The notes: generated by a model from the letters alone, not told the origin. 64,000 nucleotides of DNA from Nocardia gamkensis NBRC 108242 (GCF_001612985.1 NZ_BDBM01000018.1:90354-154353); one strand, 5' to 3'; positions 24,669-33,273 are shown, counted from the stretch's first letter. Program-made: numbers and translations.

Positions 24669-25648
24669 GCGTGGCCGCCCGAATGGCCGGTGATGGACAG
24701 GAACACGTCGTCGAGCGAGGGGCGGCGCAGCGCGATGTCGGCCAAGTCGACGCCGGCGCTGTCGAGCCTGCGCAGCGCCTCGGTCAGCGTGGCGGCGCCC
24801 TCCGGCGCCGGGATGGACAGGCGGTCGCCGCCGTTCAGGTCGGCCATTACCGCGGCGGGCACCAGATCGCCCAGCGCGTACGCGGCGGTGCGCAGCTTCT
24901 TCGGATCCAGCGGAACGACCTCGCAGTAGCTGCCGCCGGTCTTCTCCTTGAGCTCGTCGGCGGTGCCCTCGGCGATGACCGTGCCCTTGTCGATCACGAT
25001 GATGTTGTCGCTGAGGACGTCGGCCTCCTCCAGGTACTGCGTGGTCAGCAGCACCGTGATGCCCTGCGTCTTCAGCGCGGTCACCAGGTCCCAGACGCCC
25101 TGCCTACTGCGCGGGTCGAGGCCGGTGGTCGGCTCGTCCAGGAACACCACCTCGGGGCGCACCACCAGTCCGCACGCGATGTCGACGCGGCGGCGCATGC
25201 CGCCCGAGTAGTGGCGCACGGCGCGGCGGCCCGCGCTCACCAAGTCGAATTCCTCCAGCAAGGTGTCGGCACGCTTGCGGGCCGCGGCCTTGCCCAAGCC
25301 CATCAGCCTGCCGAACAGCTCGAGGTTCTCCCGCCCGGAGAGGTTCTCGTCCAGCGCCGCGTACTGACCGGTCATCATGATCGAGCGGCGCACGCCGGCC
25401 GGGTCCTTCAGCACGTCGTACCCGGCGACGACGGCGGTGCCGGAGTCGGGACGCAGCAGCGTGGAGAGCACCTTCACCATGGTCGTCTTGCCCGCGCCGT
25501 TGGGCCCCAGGATGCCGAGGACGGAGGCGCGTTCGGCGACGAAGCTGACGCCTTGCAGTGCATGCACATCGCCGAACGACTTGCGGACGTCCGTTGCCCG
25601 GACCGCTGGGTCACCCGCATGCGAATCTGCTTGGTTGGAACTCGGCAT
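24665..25648 (-). CDS. ABC transporter ATPase (DrrA-like)
   Basis: A 327-residue ATPase that powers the two permeases encoded after it. Walker A is GPNGAGKTT (about 48-56), the signature is YSGGMRRRVDIA, Walker B is VVFLDEPTTGLD, and the switch region is LLTTQYLEEAD, with Gln at the usual His position as in other DrrA proteins. A C-terminal extension (about 235-327, ending ITGHSGGHA) is typical of DrrA and probably contacts the permeases. The start at 25648 has GGAG 5 bases upstream. A longer in-frame region lacks a start signal. Operon: ATPase-permease-permease with 4-base overlaps. Confidence 0.92.
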   Translation of the reverse strand: MPSSNQADSHAGDPAVRATDVRKSFGDVHALQGVSFVAERASVLGILGPNGAGKTTMVKVLSTLLRPDSGTAVVAGYDVLKDPAGVRRSIMMTGQYAALDENLSGRENLELFGRLMGLGKAAARKRADTLLEEFDLVSAGRRAVRHYSGGMRRRVDIACGLVVRPEVVFLDEPTTGLDPRSRQGVWDLVTALKTQGITVLLTTQYLEEADVLSDNIIVIDKGTVIAEGTADELKEKTGGSYCEVVPLDPKKLRTAAYALGDLVPAAVMADLNGGDRLSIPAPEGAATLTEALRRLDSAGVDLADIALRRPSLDDVFLSITGHSGGHA

Positions 25649-26012
25649 CAACTCTCCACTATCGGCCGGTGCGGCGACCAGGTCGCCAGAGCGCAGGCGC
25701 ACGCTCGGATTGGTGATCCGTCGCGCTCGGCGTGATGTTACCGGCCCGATCGCGCGGGGCTCGCGTCGCGCGTGGTACCCGCAGCAGCGTGCGCCCATTG
25801 TGTCCTTACTCACATTTCTCGCTGCCCGTCGGCCGCGCAAGGGATCCACGCTGGTGAGCGCGATCCGGTGCGGGCCACGAGCCGACGGCCGAGCCTTGTC
25901 GGCCCGCCGCGCCAGACCATAGTCTGCTTTGCGGGGGAAAACACTCACTCGTCCGCGGCTGTGGGCCCGTTCAGTGGTCCGCACGCCGGTTTCGACACTG
26001 CGAGAGGTGATC
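25649..26012. other. intergenic region between divergent genes
   Basis: This 364-base gap separates the DrrA-like gene (minus) and the ALDH-like gene (plus) and must hold both promoters. The only structure noted is CAGAC-CATA-GTCTG at 25913-25926. AGAGG just before 26013 is the ribosome-binding site of the plus-strand gene. Open frames across it have no family resemblance. Confidence 0.5.
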
Positions 26013-27539
26013 ATGGCCGAGTCCGCGCAGCCACGATTGGCGGCGCGTCCGGGAGGAACGGGCCGAACGAACGTGCTGACGTCCTATGATCCGCGCACCG
26101 GCGAGGTCGTGGGCAACTACGCCGTAATGGGTGCCGCCGAGCTGAATCGCGCGGTGCGCGCGGCTCGCTCGGCCGAAAAATGGTGGACGGAGCTGGGTTT
26201 CGGCAACCGGAAGCGGTGGCTGCTGGACTGGAAACGCGAAATCGCCCGGCGTTCCGGTGAATTGGTCTCCCTACTGTGCGAGGAAACCGGGAAGCCGGAG
26301 GCGGACGCCGCGATCGAGGTGATGCTCGCGGTGGAGAACCTGGACTGGGCCGCGCGCAACGCAGGACGCGCGCTGGACCGGCGGCGCATCGGTTCCAGCT
26401 GGCTCACCCGCAACCAGCGGGCCTCGGTCGGCTATCTGCCGCTCGGCGTGGTCGGCGTGCTCGGCCCGTGGAACAACCCCGTGTTCACCCCGATGGGCTC
26501 GATCGCCTACGCGATGGCGGCGGGCAACGCCGTGGTGTTCAAGCCGCACGAACTGACCACCGGCGTCGGCGTATGGCTGGCCGACAGCTGGTCCCGGCTC
26601 GCGCCGAACCAGCCGGTGCTGCAAGTGGTCACGGGAGACACTGCCACCGGTACGGCGCTGTGCCGGGCGAAGGTCGACAAGATCGCCTACGCCGGTTCCG
26701 AGGCGGACGCGCGCGAGGTGATCTCGGTGTGCGCGCAGACCATGACGCCGGTCGTGGTGGAGCGCAGCGGCAAGGGCAGCATGGTCGTGCACGTCGACGC
26801 CAAGCTGGACGACGCCGCCGAGGCCGCCGTGTTCGGTGCGATGGCGAACGCCGGGCAGAACGCCACCGGCATCCAGCGGGCCTACGTCGCCCAGTCGGTG
26901 TACGACCGCTTCCTCGACCTGGTCGCGGAGCAGGCCCGCAAGCTGCGGCCGGGCGCGGACCGGAAGGCGTCCTACGGCCCGATGATCATGGAGTCGCAGG
27001 TCGACGTGGTGCGCAGGCAGGTGCGCGACGCGGTGGCCCGCGGCGGCCGCGCGGTGGTCGGCGGGCTCGACTCGATCCGCGACCCCTACATCGAACCGAT
27101 CGTGCTGGCCGAGGTGCCGGAGGAGAGCATCGCGATCACGGGCGAGGGCATCGGCCCGGTGCTCATCGTGAACAAGGTGGCGAGCATGGACGAAGCCGCC
27201 GAGCGGATCAACGCGGTCGGCACCGATGTCGCGGTGTCGGTGTTCACCAGGGACGTGCACGAGATCGAGGCGTTCGCCGAGCAACTGCGCGCCGGGGTGG
27301 TGACCATCAACTCCTCGACCGCCTACGCGGGCATTCCCGCACTGCCCTTCGGCGGAGTGGGCGAATACGGCCAGGGCCACAGCCACGGCGAGCAGGGATT
27401 GCGGGAGTTCAGCCGGACCCTGGCCATCACCCGCAAGCGGTACCAGGCGCCGGTGAACCTGTCGACGTTCGATCGGCATCCGCGCCATCTCCGCGTGGCC
27501 AGGGCGATCTTCCGGATCCGGCACGGCCGCCGCCCCTGA
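26013..27539 (+). CDS. aldehyde dehydrogenase homologue lacking the catalytic cysteine
   Basis: A 508-residue protein with the full ALDH architecture. PLGVVGVLGPWNNP (NAD-site entry), FKPHE, and the YAGSEADAREV region are present. The glutamate of the ELGGK motif is present as VVVERSGKGS. The catalytic loop N-x-GQ-x-C reads NAGQNATG, with Ala284 (codon GCC at 26862-26864) at the cysteine position, and the E-I-F-GP segment near the C-terminus is EGIGPV. Without the nucleophile, oxidation of aldehydes by the normal thiohemiacetal route is not possible. It may be a pseudoenzyme or use another chemistry. ATG 26013 is preceded by AGAGG. A frame extends upstream but without a start signal. It converges with the TetR gene. 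Confidence 0.85.
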   Translation: MAESAQPRLAARPGGTGRTNVLTSYDPRTGEVVGNYAVMGAAELNRAVRAARSAEKWWTELGFGNRKRWLLDWKREIARRSGELVSLLCEETGKPEADAAIEVMLAVENLDWAARNAGRALDRRRIGSSWLTRNQRASVGYLPLGVVGVLGPWNNPVFTPMGSIAYAMAAGNAVVFKPHELTTGVGVWLADSWSRLAPNQPVLQVVTGDTATGTALCRAKVDKIAYAGSEADAREVISVCAQTMTPVVVERSGKGSMVVHVDAKLDDAAEAAVFGAMANAGQNATGIQRAYVAQSVYDRFLDLVAEQARKLRPGADRKASYGPMIMESQVDVVRRQVRDAVARGGRAVVGGLDSIRDPYIEPIVLAEVPEESIAITGEGIGPVLIVNKVASMDEAAERINAVGTDVAVSVFTRDVHEIEAFAEQLRAGVVTINSSTAYAGIPALPFGGVGEYGQGHSHGEQGLREFSRTLAITRKRYQAPVNLSTFDRHPRHLRVARAIFRIRHGRRP

Positions 27540-27548
27540 CGCGGACGG

Positions 27549-28787
27549 CTAGTCGAGCAGCACCGCGTCCATGAGCGCGGTGACCCGGGCCAATTGCGCG
27601 GGGCGGGAGTCGAATCGGATCAGCCTGCCCACATCGATCACCTGACTGATTGCGGCGTGCACGCGGAAGCGCGCCTCCACCGAGTCGCCGTCCAGCAGGT
27701 TGGCCCACTCCAGCACGTTCTGCCGCTGAATGGCGCGCAGCTTGTGCTGCTCGGACTGCGGCAGGTTGCCGAACTCCGCGTAGTAGACCGCCATGATCTC
27801 CGGCATGGCGAAACTCAATTTGGCGTAGCGGTCGGCCACGCGCCGCGCGGCGTCGGGCCGGCTCGTCGCCTCGGCCAGCGCCTCGGTGATCGCGATGGCC
27901 AGCCGATCGCCTGTGCGATGGAACGCCGCGGCGAGCAGGTCGGCCTTGCTCGCGAAGTACCGGTACACGCTGGAGGCGTTGATGCCGACGGCGGCGCCGA
28001 TCTCCTCGATGCTCGCCTCGTGGTAACCCTGCCTGCCGAAGATCCGGATGGCCTCGGTGAGCAGCTGCTCGCGCTTGGAGGTGACCGGGATGCCGCGCAC
28101 GGGCGGGCCGGGATCCGGTTCGACCGGGGCGGGAGGCAGTTCGGTGCGCAGGATGGCCCAGGACATCTGGTGCAGCAGCGGAAGCAGCCGAGCGCTGGAC
28201 AGCGCGGTGCGGTGCGCGGCGATGCTGGCGATCGCGCTGAGCACGCCCGCGGCCAGCATCGCCACGTCCGCGGGCGGGGCCTCGGGTCGCAGCAGCGCGA
28301 TCGGCGCCGCGAGGGTGTTGTTCAGGTCGTCGTAGATCTTCCTGATCCGGATCCGGTCATCGCGCTCGAGATAGCGCCGTTCCCAGCGGTAGAGGCCGGC
28401 CTCGCGGCGGATCTCGACGGTGTGCTCGCTGATCGCGCGGATCAGCGCGTCCGCGCGCCGCACCGGGTCCAGCCGGGTGTCGTCGGCCGACTCGGCGACG
28501 GTCAGCAGGTGCCGCGCGCCCTCCTCGGCGGCCGCGACCAACAGCGCGTACTTGTTCGTGAAGTGCCGGTAGAGGGCGGGACCGGAGATGCCGACCTCCG
28601 CGGCGATCTCGTCCACGCCCACCGGGTAGTACCCGCGTTCGCTGAACGCGCGCGCGGCCGCCCGGATGATCTGCACCTTGCGGTCCTTCGGACGCCGGCG
28701 TACCGACGGCGCGCCCTCGGCGCCGGTCCTGCTGCCCGGTTCGGGCCGCGCGGGAGCGAGGTCGACCTCGCTGCGATCCGCGACCAT
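27549..28787 (-). CDS. TetR regulator with two tandem TetR units
   Basis: A 412-residue fusion of two TetR-type proteins. The first HTH spans about residues 37-85 (YYPVGVDEIAAEVGISGPALYRHF), followed by a ligand-type helical domain. A second complete HTH spans about 237-285 (YHEASIEEIGAAVGINASSVYRYF) with its own C-terminal domain. Normal TetR proteins are about 200 residues and dimerise; a tandem protein could act as a covalent dimer. ATG 28787 has GAGAGG upstream. It is divergent from the enoyl-CoA hydratase gene, and the shared gap carries two 16-base direct repeats, the likely operator. Confidence 0.9.
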   Translation of the reverse strand: MVADRSEVDLAPARPEPGSRTGAEGAPSVRRRPKDRKVQIIRAAARAFSERGYYPVGVDEIAAEVGISGPALYRHFTNKYALLVAAAEEGARHLLTVAESADDTRLDPVRRADALIRAISEHTVEIRREAGLYRWERRYLERDDRIRIRKIYDDLNNTLAAPIALLRPEAPPADVAMLAAGVLSAIASIAAHRTALSSARLLPLLHQMSWAILRTELPPAPVEPDPGPPVRGIPVTSKREQLLTEAIRIFGRQGYHEASIEEIGAAVGINASSVYRYFASKADLLAAAFHRTGDRLAIAITEALAEATSRPDAARRVADRYAKLSFAMPEIMAVYYAEFGNLPQSEQHKLRAIQRQNVLEWANLLDGDSVEARFRVHAAISQVIDVGRLIRFDSRPAQLARVTALMDAVLLD

Positions 28788-28815
28788 GCACCTCTCCGTT
28801 CTCCGGCGGCGCTGG

Positions 28816-28875
28816 TTGACAGCGCCCGATACTGGAACCTAAGTTAACCACAATTCGCAAAGTTAACCACTATTC
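28816..28875 (+). promoter_or_regulatory. promoter with two 16-base direct repeats
   Basis: TTGACA (28816-28821) and TAAGTT (28840-28845) form an 18-base-spaced promoter for the hydratase gene. AAGTTAACCACAATTC (28841-28856) and AAGTTAACCACTATTC (28860-28875) are direct repeats with a 19-base period, each holding GTTAAC. They overlap the -10 element, as expected for repression by the adjacent double TetR protein. Confidence 0.65.
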
Positions 28876-28914
28876 ACGGCCTGGCGTCCGCCGAATTGCA
28901 GCGTAGGAGCGAAC

Positions 28915-29721
28915 ATGAGCAACAACGATTCCGCGGTCCCCGCCGCCGCCAAGTTCACGGCGGTCCAGGACGGCAAGGTGCTCCGGGTCACGATCACCAA
29001 CCCGAAGCGGAAGAACGCCATCGACTACGACACCATGGTGGCGCTCGGCGATACCTTCCGCGCGGCGGCCGAGGACCGCGCGGTGCGGGCGATCGTACTC
29101 ACCGGCGAGGGCGGCGATTTCTGCACCGGTGCCGATCTGTCGGCGAGCGCGGACGAGGCGCAACGCGGCATCACCTCGGACATGGTCATGGACGCGGCGA
29201 ACCGGCTGGTGCGCGCCATCGTGGACGCGCCGGTGCCGGTGATCGCGCGCATCCGGGGCGCCGCGGCGGGCGTCGGCGTCGGCATCGCGCTGGCCGCCGA
29301 CCTGGTCTACGCGAGCGAGGACTCCTATCTGCTGCTGGCCTTCATCAACATCGGCTTGATGCCCGACGGCGGCGCGGCCGCGCTGGTCGCGGCAGCGGCG
29401 GGCCGCCCGCTGGCGGCGCGGATGGCACTGCTCGGGGAGCGGCTGCCCGCCCGGGAAGCCGCCACCGCCGGGCTGTTCACCGCGGTCGTGCCCGACGCCG
29501 AACTCGATGCCGCGGTCGAGGCCGGAGTCGAGAAGATCGCGACCGGTCCGCGCCGCGCGCTGGAGCTCACCAAGCAGGCGCTGAACCAGGCCACGCTGGC
29601 CGCGCTGGACACGGCCCTCGCCGCGGAGAAGGCGGGCCAGACCGAGCTGCTGCGCTCCCCCGATTTCATGGAGGGCGCCACCGCGATGCTCACCAAGCGC
29701 AAGCCCATCTTCGCCGACTGA
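28915..29721 (+). CDS. enoyl-CoA hydratase/isomerase family protein
   Basis: A 268-residue crotonase-fold protein acting on acyl-CoA. The oxyanion-hole segments are NPKRKNAIDYD, GGDFCTGADLS and IRGAAAGVGVGIALAADLVYASE. The two glutamates used by true hydratases are absent (Gly and Phe stand at the aligned places). The segment FINIGLMPDGGAAAL instead has the Asp of PaaG-type isomerases, so an isomerase is more likely than a hydratase. GTAGGAG precedes ATG 28915. It is divergent from the double TetR gene and probably controlled by it. An SDR gene follows 48 bases later. Confidence 0.88.
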   Translation: MSNNDSAVPAAAKFTAVQDGKVLRVTITNPKRKNAIDYDTMVALGDTFRAAAEDRAVRAIVLTGEGGDFCTGADLSASADEAQRGITSDMVMDAANRLVRAIVDAPVPVIARIRGAAAGVGVGIALAADLVYASEDSYLLLAFINIGLMPDGGAAALVAAAAGRPLAARMALLGERLPAREAATAGLFTAVVPDAELDAAVEAGVEKIATGPRRALELTKQALNQATLAALDTALAAEKAGQTELLRSPDFMEGATAMLTKRKPIFAD

Positions 29722-29755
29722 TCGGCCCGCCGGAACGTACCGCCCGGCAGGCGAC

Positions 29756-29769
29756 TATGTTCATCGGCT
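29756..29769 (+). promoter_or_regulatory. candidate -10 element for a leaderless transcript
   Basis: TATGTT (29756-29761) is followed by 8 bases and the ATG at 29770, and no Shine-Dalgarno is present. It suggests the SDR gene can be transcribed separately from the hydratase gene. Confidence 0.4.
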
Positions 29770-30795
29770 ATGACTTACCTGGTTACCGGGGCAACTGGGT
29801 TCATCGGTCGGTTCCTCATCCCCGAGCTGCTGAAACGCGAGGGTGACATCCATGTACTGGTCCGGCCGGGCGACGCCTCGGCCGACCGGTTCGCCTGCTG
29901 CGCGCAGGAATGGGCGGGCGGCGACCGCGTCCGCCCGGTGCGTGGCGATCTGGGCGCCCCGGGGCTGGGCATCGACCCGACCTGGCTGGCCCGGCATCGC
30001 GGCGCCATCGAGCACGTCTTCCATCTCGCCGCCGGCTACGACCTGACCGAGCGCGGCGGCGGCACCAGGCACCTGGTCGACGTCGCCGAGGAGCTGCGGG
30101 CCGATCTGCTGCACCACGTCTCGACCGTGGAGGTGGCCGGGTCCAGCGAGGGCCTGTTCACCGAGGACATGTTCGATCACGGCCAGGTGCTCGCCACACC
30201 CGCGCAACGAGCGAGGTTCGAGGCCGAGCGAATCGTGCGCGACTCGTCGCTGCGCTGGCGTATCTACCGGCCCTCGATCGTGATCGGGCATTCCAGGACC
30301 GGCGAGATCGACCGCATCGAGGGCCCGTACTACTTCTTCCGGCTGCTGCGCATGGCCGCGCAGCTGCCCCGGCTGCTGCCGGTGCTGGTGCCCGAGCTGG
30401 GCGAGACCAACATGGTTCCGGTGGATTTCGTCGCCCGCGCCCTCGACCACATCGCGCACCGCTCCGGGTCGGACAAGACCACCTACCACCTGGTGGATCC
30501 GCGCAGGCAGAGCGCGGTGGACGCGCTGAATCTGTTCGCCGACGAGGCGGGCGCGCCGCACCTGGTCGAGGTCGTGCCCAAGCGCACGCTGAACATGATG
30601 TTGCGCGTCCCCGGCGCGAACTGGCTGCTGCCCCGGGTCGGCGTGCCGCTGGACGTGCTGGAGCACAGCGAATTCACCTGCTGGTTCGACTGCAGGCACA
30701 CCAGCTCGGCGCTGGCGGGCACCGACATCCGGGTGCCGCCGTTGGACGCCTACGCACCGCGGATCTGGAAGTACTGGATCGAGAACTGGGTCTGA
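29770..30795 (+). CDS. atypical extended SDR (acyl/thioester-reductase-like) without the Tyr-Lys pair
   Basis: A 341-residue Rossmann protein of the NAD_binding_4/extended SDR type, resembling fatty acyl reductase domains. The nucleotide site is VTGATGFIGRF (residues 5-15). In this subfamily the active site usually reads PYxRTKFEAE. Here it reads PAQRARFEAE, so the Tyr is Ala145 and the Lys is Arg149 (codons GCG and AGG). The following RIYRPSIVIGHSRTGE segment is conserved and the C-terminal half is normal. Reductase activity by the standard mechanism is doubtful. It lies downstream of an acyl-CoA gene, pointing to lipid metabolism. Confidence 0.78.
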   Translation: MTYLVTGATGFIGRFLIPELLKREGDIHVLVRPGDASADRFACCAQEWAGGDRVRPVRGDLGAPGLGIDPTWLARHRGAIEHVFHLAAGYDLTERGGGTRHLVDVAEELRADLLHHVSTVEVAGSSEGLFTEDMFDHGQVLATPAQRARFEAERIVRDSSLRWRIYRPSIVIGHSRTGEIDRIEGPYYFFRLLRMAAQLPRLLPVLVPELGETNMVPVDFVARALDHIAHRSGSDKTTYHLVDPRRQSAVDALNLFADEAGAPHLVEVVPKRTLNMMLRVPGANWLLPRVGVPLDVLEHSEFTCWFDCRHTSSALAGTDIRVPPLDAYAPRIWKYWIENWV

Positions 30796-30816
30796 TCGGC
30801 GCGCCGCACCGGACGG

Positions 30817-32064
30817 CTACCGCCCGGTGACGGTGAGATAGATCAGGGCGGCGTTGAGAACGGAGATGATCGCGGCGACCGCCCAGGCCAGCCCGCTGGT
30901 CAGCCTGCGGTTGACGTCCTCGCCCATCAGCTCGGGGTCGCTCGTGAAGCGCACCAGCGGGATCAGCGCGAAGGGTATGCCGAACGACAGCACCACCTGG
31001 GAGATGATCAGCGCGCGTGTCGGGTCGATCCCGGTGGCCAGGACCGCGACAGCCGGGATCAACGTGATCAACCTGCGCGTCAGCAGCGGGATCCGCTTGC
31101 GCAACAGGCCCTGCATGATCATCGCGCCCGCGTAGGCGCCGACCGACGTGGACGCCAGGCCGGAGGCGAGCAGGCCGATCGCGATCAGCAGCGCGGCGGC
31201 CGGGCCGAGGACGTCGCCGACGGCGGCGTGCGCGTCCTCGATGGTCTCGACGTCCCGGCCGCGCAGGGTGCCAGCCGCCATCAGCAGCATGGCGAGGTTC
31301 ACCGTGCCCGCCAGGACCATGGCCAGGCCGACGTCGATCTTGGTGACCCGTAGCAGCCTGGTGCGCAGCGGCCCCGCCGCCGGATGCCCGTGCCGGTCGC
31401 GGGCCAGGCCGGAATGCAGATAGACCGCGTGCGGCATGACCGTCGCACCGATCATGGCGGCGGCGAGCAGGACGCTCTCGGTGCCCTGGAAGCGCGGCAG
31501 CAGGCCGCCGACCGTGCTCGTGACCGACGGCGGGGAGATCACCACGCTCGCCAGGAAGCCGATCGCGATGATCGCGAGCATCCCGGTGATCACCCGCTCG
31601 AACGGTTGCTGGCCGCGCCGGTCCTGCACCAGCAGCAGGCCCATCGACACGGCGCCGGTGATCACGCCACCGACCAGCATGGGCAGGCCGAACAGCAGGT
31701 GCAGCGCGATCGCGCCGCCGACCACCTCTGCCAGGTCGGTGGCCATCGCGACCGTCTCGGCCTGGCCCCAATACGCCAGCCGGACCGGACCGCTCGCCTT
31801 CTCGCGTACCGCCTCCGGCAGCGACCAGCCGGTCACCAGCCCGAGCTTGGCCGACAGGAACTGGACCAGCCCCGCCATCACGTTGGCCAGGACGATCACC
31901 CAGACCAGCAGGTAACCGAATTGCGCGCCCGCGCTGATATTCGACGCGACGTTGCCGGGATCGACATAGGCGATGGCCGCGACGAACGCGGGCCCCAGCA
32001 GGACCGTCACGGCACGTGCTCGCCCGGTGACGGACCTGGTCGACTCGACCAACGTTATACCCAC
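30817..32064 (-). CDS. mntH: Nramp-family Mn(II)/H+ symporter
   Basis: A 415-residue inner-membrane divalent-metal importer with eleven hydrophobic segments. The metal site of helix 1 is DPGN (residues 35-38) and that of helix 6 is MPHAVYLHSG, both fully conserved. Manganese is the usual substrate of bacterial members. The start is GTG 32064 with no Shine-Dalgarno; instead a -10 element lies 7 bases upstream, suggesting a leaderless mRNA. A palindrome (CGGGTACCCG) directly upstream of that element is a candidate MntR/DtxR-family operator. A strong terminator separates it from the mycolyltransferase gene behind it. Confidence 0.95.
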   Translation of the reverse strand: MGITLVESTRSVTGRARAVTVLLGPAFVAAIAYVDPGNVASNISAGAQFGYLLVWVIVLANVMAGLVQFLSAKLGLVTGWSLPEAVREKASGPVRLAYWGQAETVAMATDLAEVVGGAIALHLLFGLPMLVGGVITGAVSMGLLLVQDRRGQQPFERVITGMLAIIAIGFLASVVISPPSVTSTVGGLLPRFQGTESVLLAAAMIGATVMPHAVYLHSGLARDRHGHPAAGPLRTRLLRVTKIDVGLAMVLAGTVNLAMLLMAAGTLRGRDVETIEDAHAAVGDVLGPAAALLIAIGLLASGLASTSVGAYAGAMIMQGLLRKRIPLLTRRLITLIPAVAVLATGIDPTRALIISQVVLSFGIPFALIPLVRFTSDPELMGEDVNRRLTSGLAWAVAAIISVLNAALIYLTVTGR

Positions 32065-32071
32065 GAACAGA

Positions 32072-32087
32072 ATTTTACGGGTACCCG
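32072..32087 (-). promoter_or_regulatory. mntH leaderless promoter with palindromic operator
   Basis: On the minus strand TAAAAT (complement of 32072-32077) lies 7 bases before the GTG at 32064. Immediately upstream is the perfect palindrome CGGGTACCCG (32078-32087), extended imperfectly by TT/AA pairs. A metal-dependent repressor bound here would cover the core promoter. The regulator identity is inferred. Confidence 0.55.
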
Positions 32088-32112
32088 AACTTTTCGTTGC
32101 CGTTCGGCCTGT

Positions 32113-32158
32113 AAAAACCGACCGCCTGGTTGCCGCAGCGCGGCGACCAGGCGGTCGG
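32113..32158 (-). terminator. intrinsic terminator of the second mycolyltransferase gene
   Basis: A 13-bp perfect stem (CCGACCGCCTGGT at 32118-32130 with its complement at 32146-32158) is followed on the minus strand by five T residues (complement of 32113-32117). It lies 47 bases after the stop at 32206 and isolates mntH from upstream transcription. Confidence 0.9.
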
Positions 32159-32205
32159 GGATGTTCAGCCGGGCGTCCCGGCTTCGCGCATCAGCGCGGT
32201 GGCGA

Positions 32206-33273
32206 TCAGATGCCGAGACCCTTCGCGAGCACGGGCCACGACAGCAGGAACTCGTCGCGCCAGTAGCCCCAGGAGTGGGTGCCGGAGTTACGGAAGTTGT
32301 AGGTGGCCGGGATGCCCAGCTCGTTCAGCCGGTTCTGCAGGTTGTGCGTGCAGTAGTTGGTGCCCGCCTCGATCACGCCGCCGATGACGATCTGGTTGGC
32401 CAGACCGTACGCGCCGGGAAGGGCGTACTGGCCGTTGAGCGTGTCGTACTGGCCGGGCAGGCCGTTGCCGGTGGAGATGTACAGGTCGAGCCCGCGCAGC
32501 CCCTCGGCGTTCACGTACGGGTCGTTGGCCACCCAGTCGGGCGAGCCTTCGGGACCCCACATGTTGTCGGTGTTGCCGCCGCCCCAGGTTTCGACGGTCA
32601 GCTTGACGAACTCCGAGCCCACCGGGTCACTGGTCTGTGCGCAGCCGCTGTAGGCCGCGGCGGCCTTGTACAGGCCCGGCTTGGAGATCGGCAGCGCCAG
32701 CACGGTGGTGCCCGAGGTGGACAGGCCCGCGATGGCGTTCACGCCGTTGGTGCCCAGCGCGCCGTCCACCAGCGGGGGCAGCTCCTCGGTGAAGAAGGTC
32801 TTCCACTTGTTGCGGCCGAGTACCGGGTCGTCCTTGATCCAGTCGGTGTAGTAGCTCCACTTGCCGCCGATCGGCTGGATCACGTTGACGTTCTTGTCCG
32901 ACAGGAACTGCAGCGCGTCGGTCTTCGCCTGCCACGAGGCCTCGTCCTCGCCGCCGCCCGCGCCGTTGAGCAGGTACAGCGTGGGACGCGGCACGGAGGC
33001 GTCGGCCGGGCGCTGGACGTCGATGATGATCTTCTCGTCCATCGCCGCCGAGTACACGTACAAGCGGATGCTGCGCTCGTCCTTGTACTCGGCTTTGGTG
33101 ATACGCGAACCGTCCGGGGCGACCGGGTTGCCCAGCAGGCTCTTGGAATCGATGATCGGATCAGCTGTCGCGCTGGACGCGCCGAGACCGGTCATCACTC
33201 CCGCGAGCACCGCGGTTGCCGCGATCGCGGCCGCGACCCGCAGGCCACCGCGCCGGCTCTGTCGACGTATCAA
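32206..33273 (-). CDS. antigen-85-type mycolyltransferase (paralogue 2)
   Basis: A 355-residue secreted mycolyltransferase-family esterase. From the TTG at 33273 (GAAGG about 7 bases upstream) the protein begins with a basic stretch and a hydrophobic core (about 11-33) and an Ala-x-Ala cleavage site. The oxyanion motif LYLLNGAGGG is canonical; the nucleophile is Ser185 (GLSTSG), the acid is the Glu of GGVIEAGTNY, and the base is the His of GTHSWGYW. ATG codons further upstream (for example 33354) would give an unusual long leader. It shares strand with the NRPS gene ending 159 bases before it but has its own terminator. It is probably independent of the NRPS. Confidence 0.9.
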   Translation of the reverse strand: MIRRQSRRGGLRVAAAIAATAVLAGVMTGLGASSATADPIIDSKSLLGNPVAPDGSRITKAEYKDERSIRLYVYSAAMDEKIIIDVQRPADASVPRPTLYLLNGAGGGEDEASWQAKTDALQFLSDKNVNVIQPIGGKWSYYTDWIKDDPVLGRNKWKTFFTEELPPLVDGALGTNGVNAIAGLSTSGTTVLALPISKPGLYKAAAAYSGCAQTSDPVGSEFVKLTVETWGGGNTDNMWGPEGSPDWVANDPYVNAEGLRGLDLYISTGNGLPGQYDTLNGQYALPGAYGLANQIVIGGVIEAGTNYCTHNLQNRLNELGIPATYNFRNSGTHSWGYWRDEFLLSWPVLAKGLGI

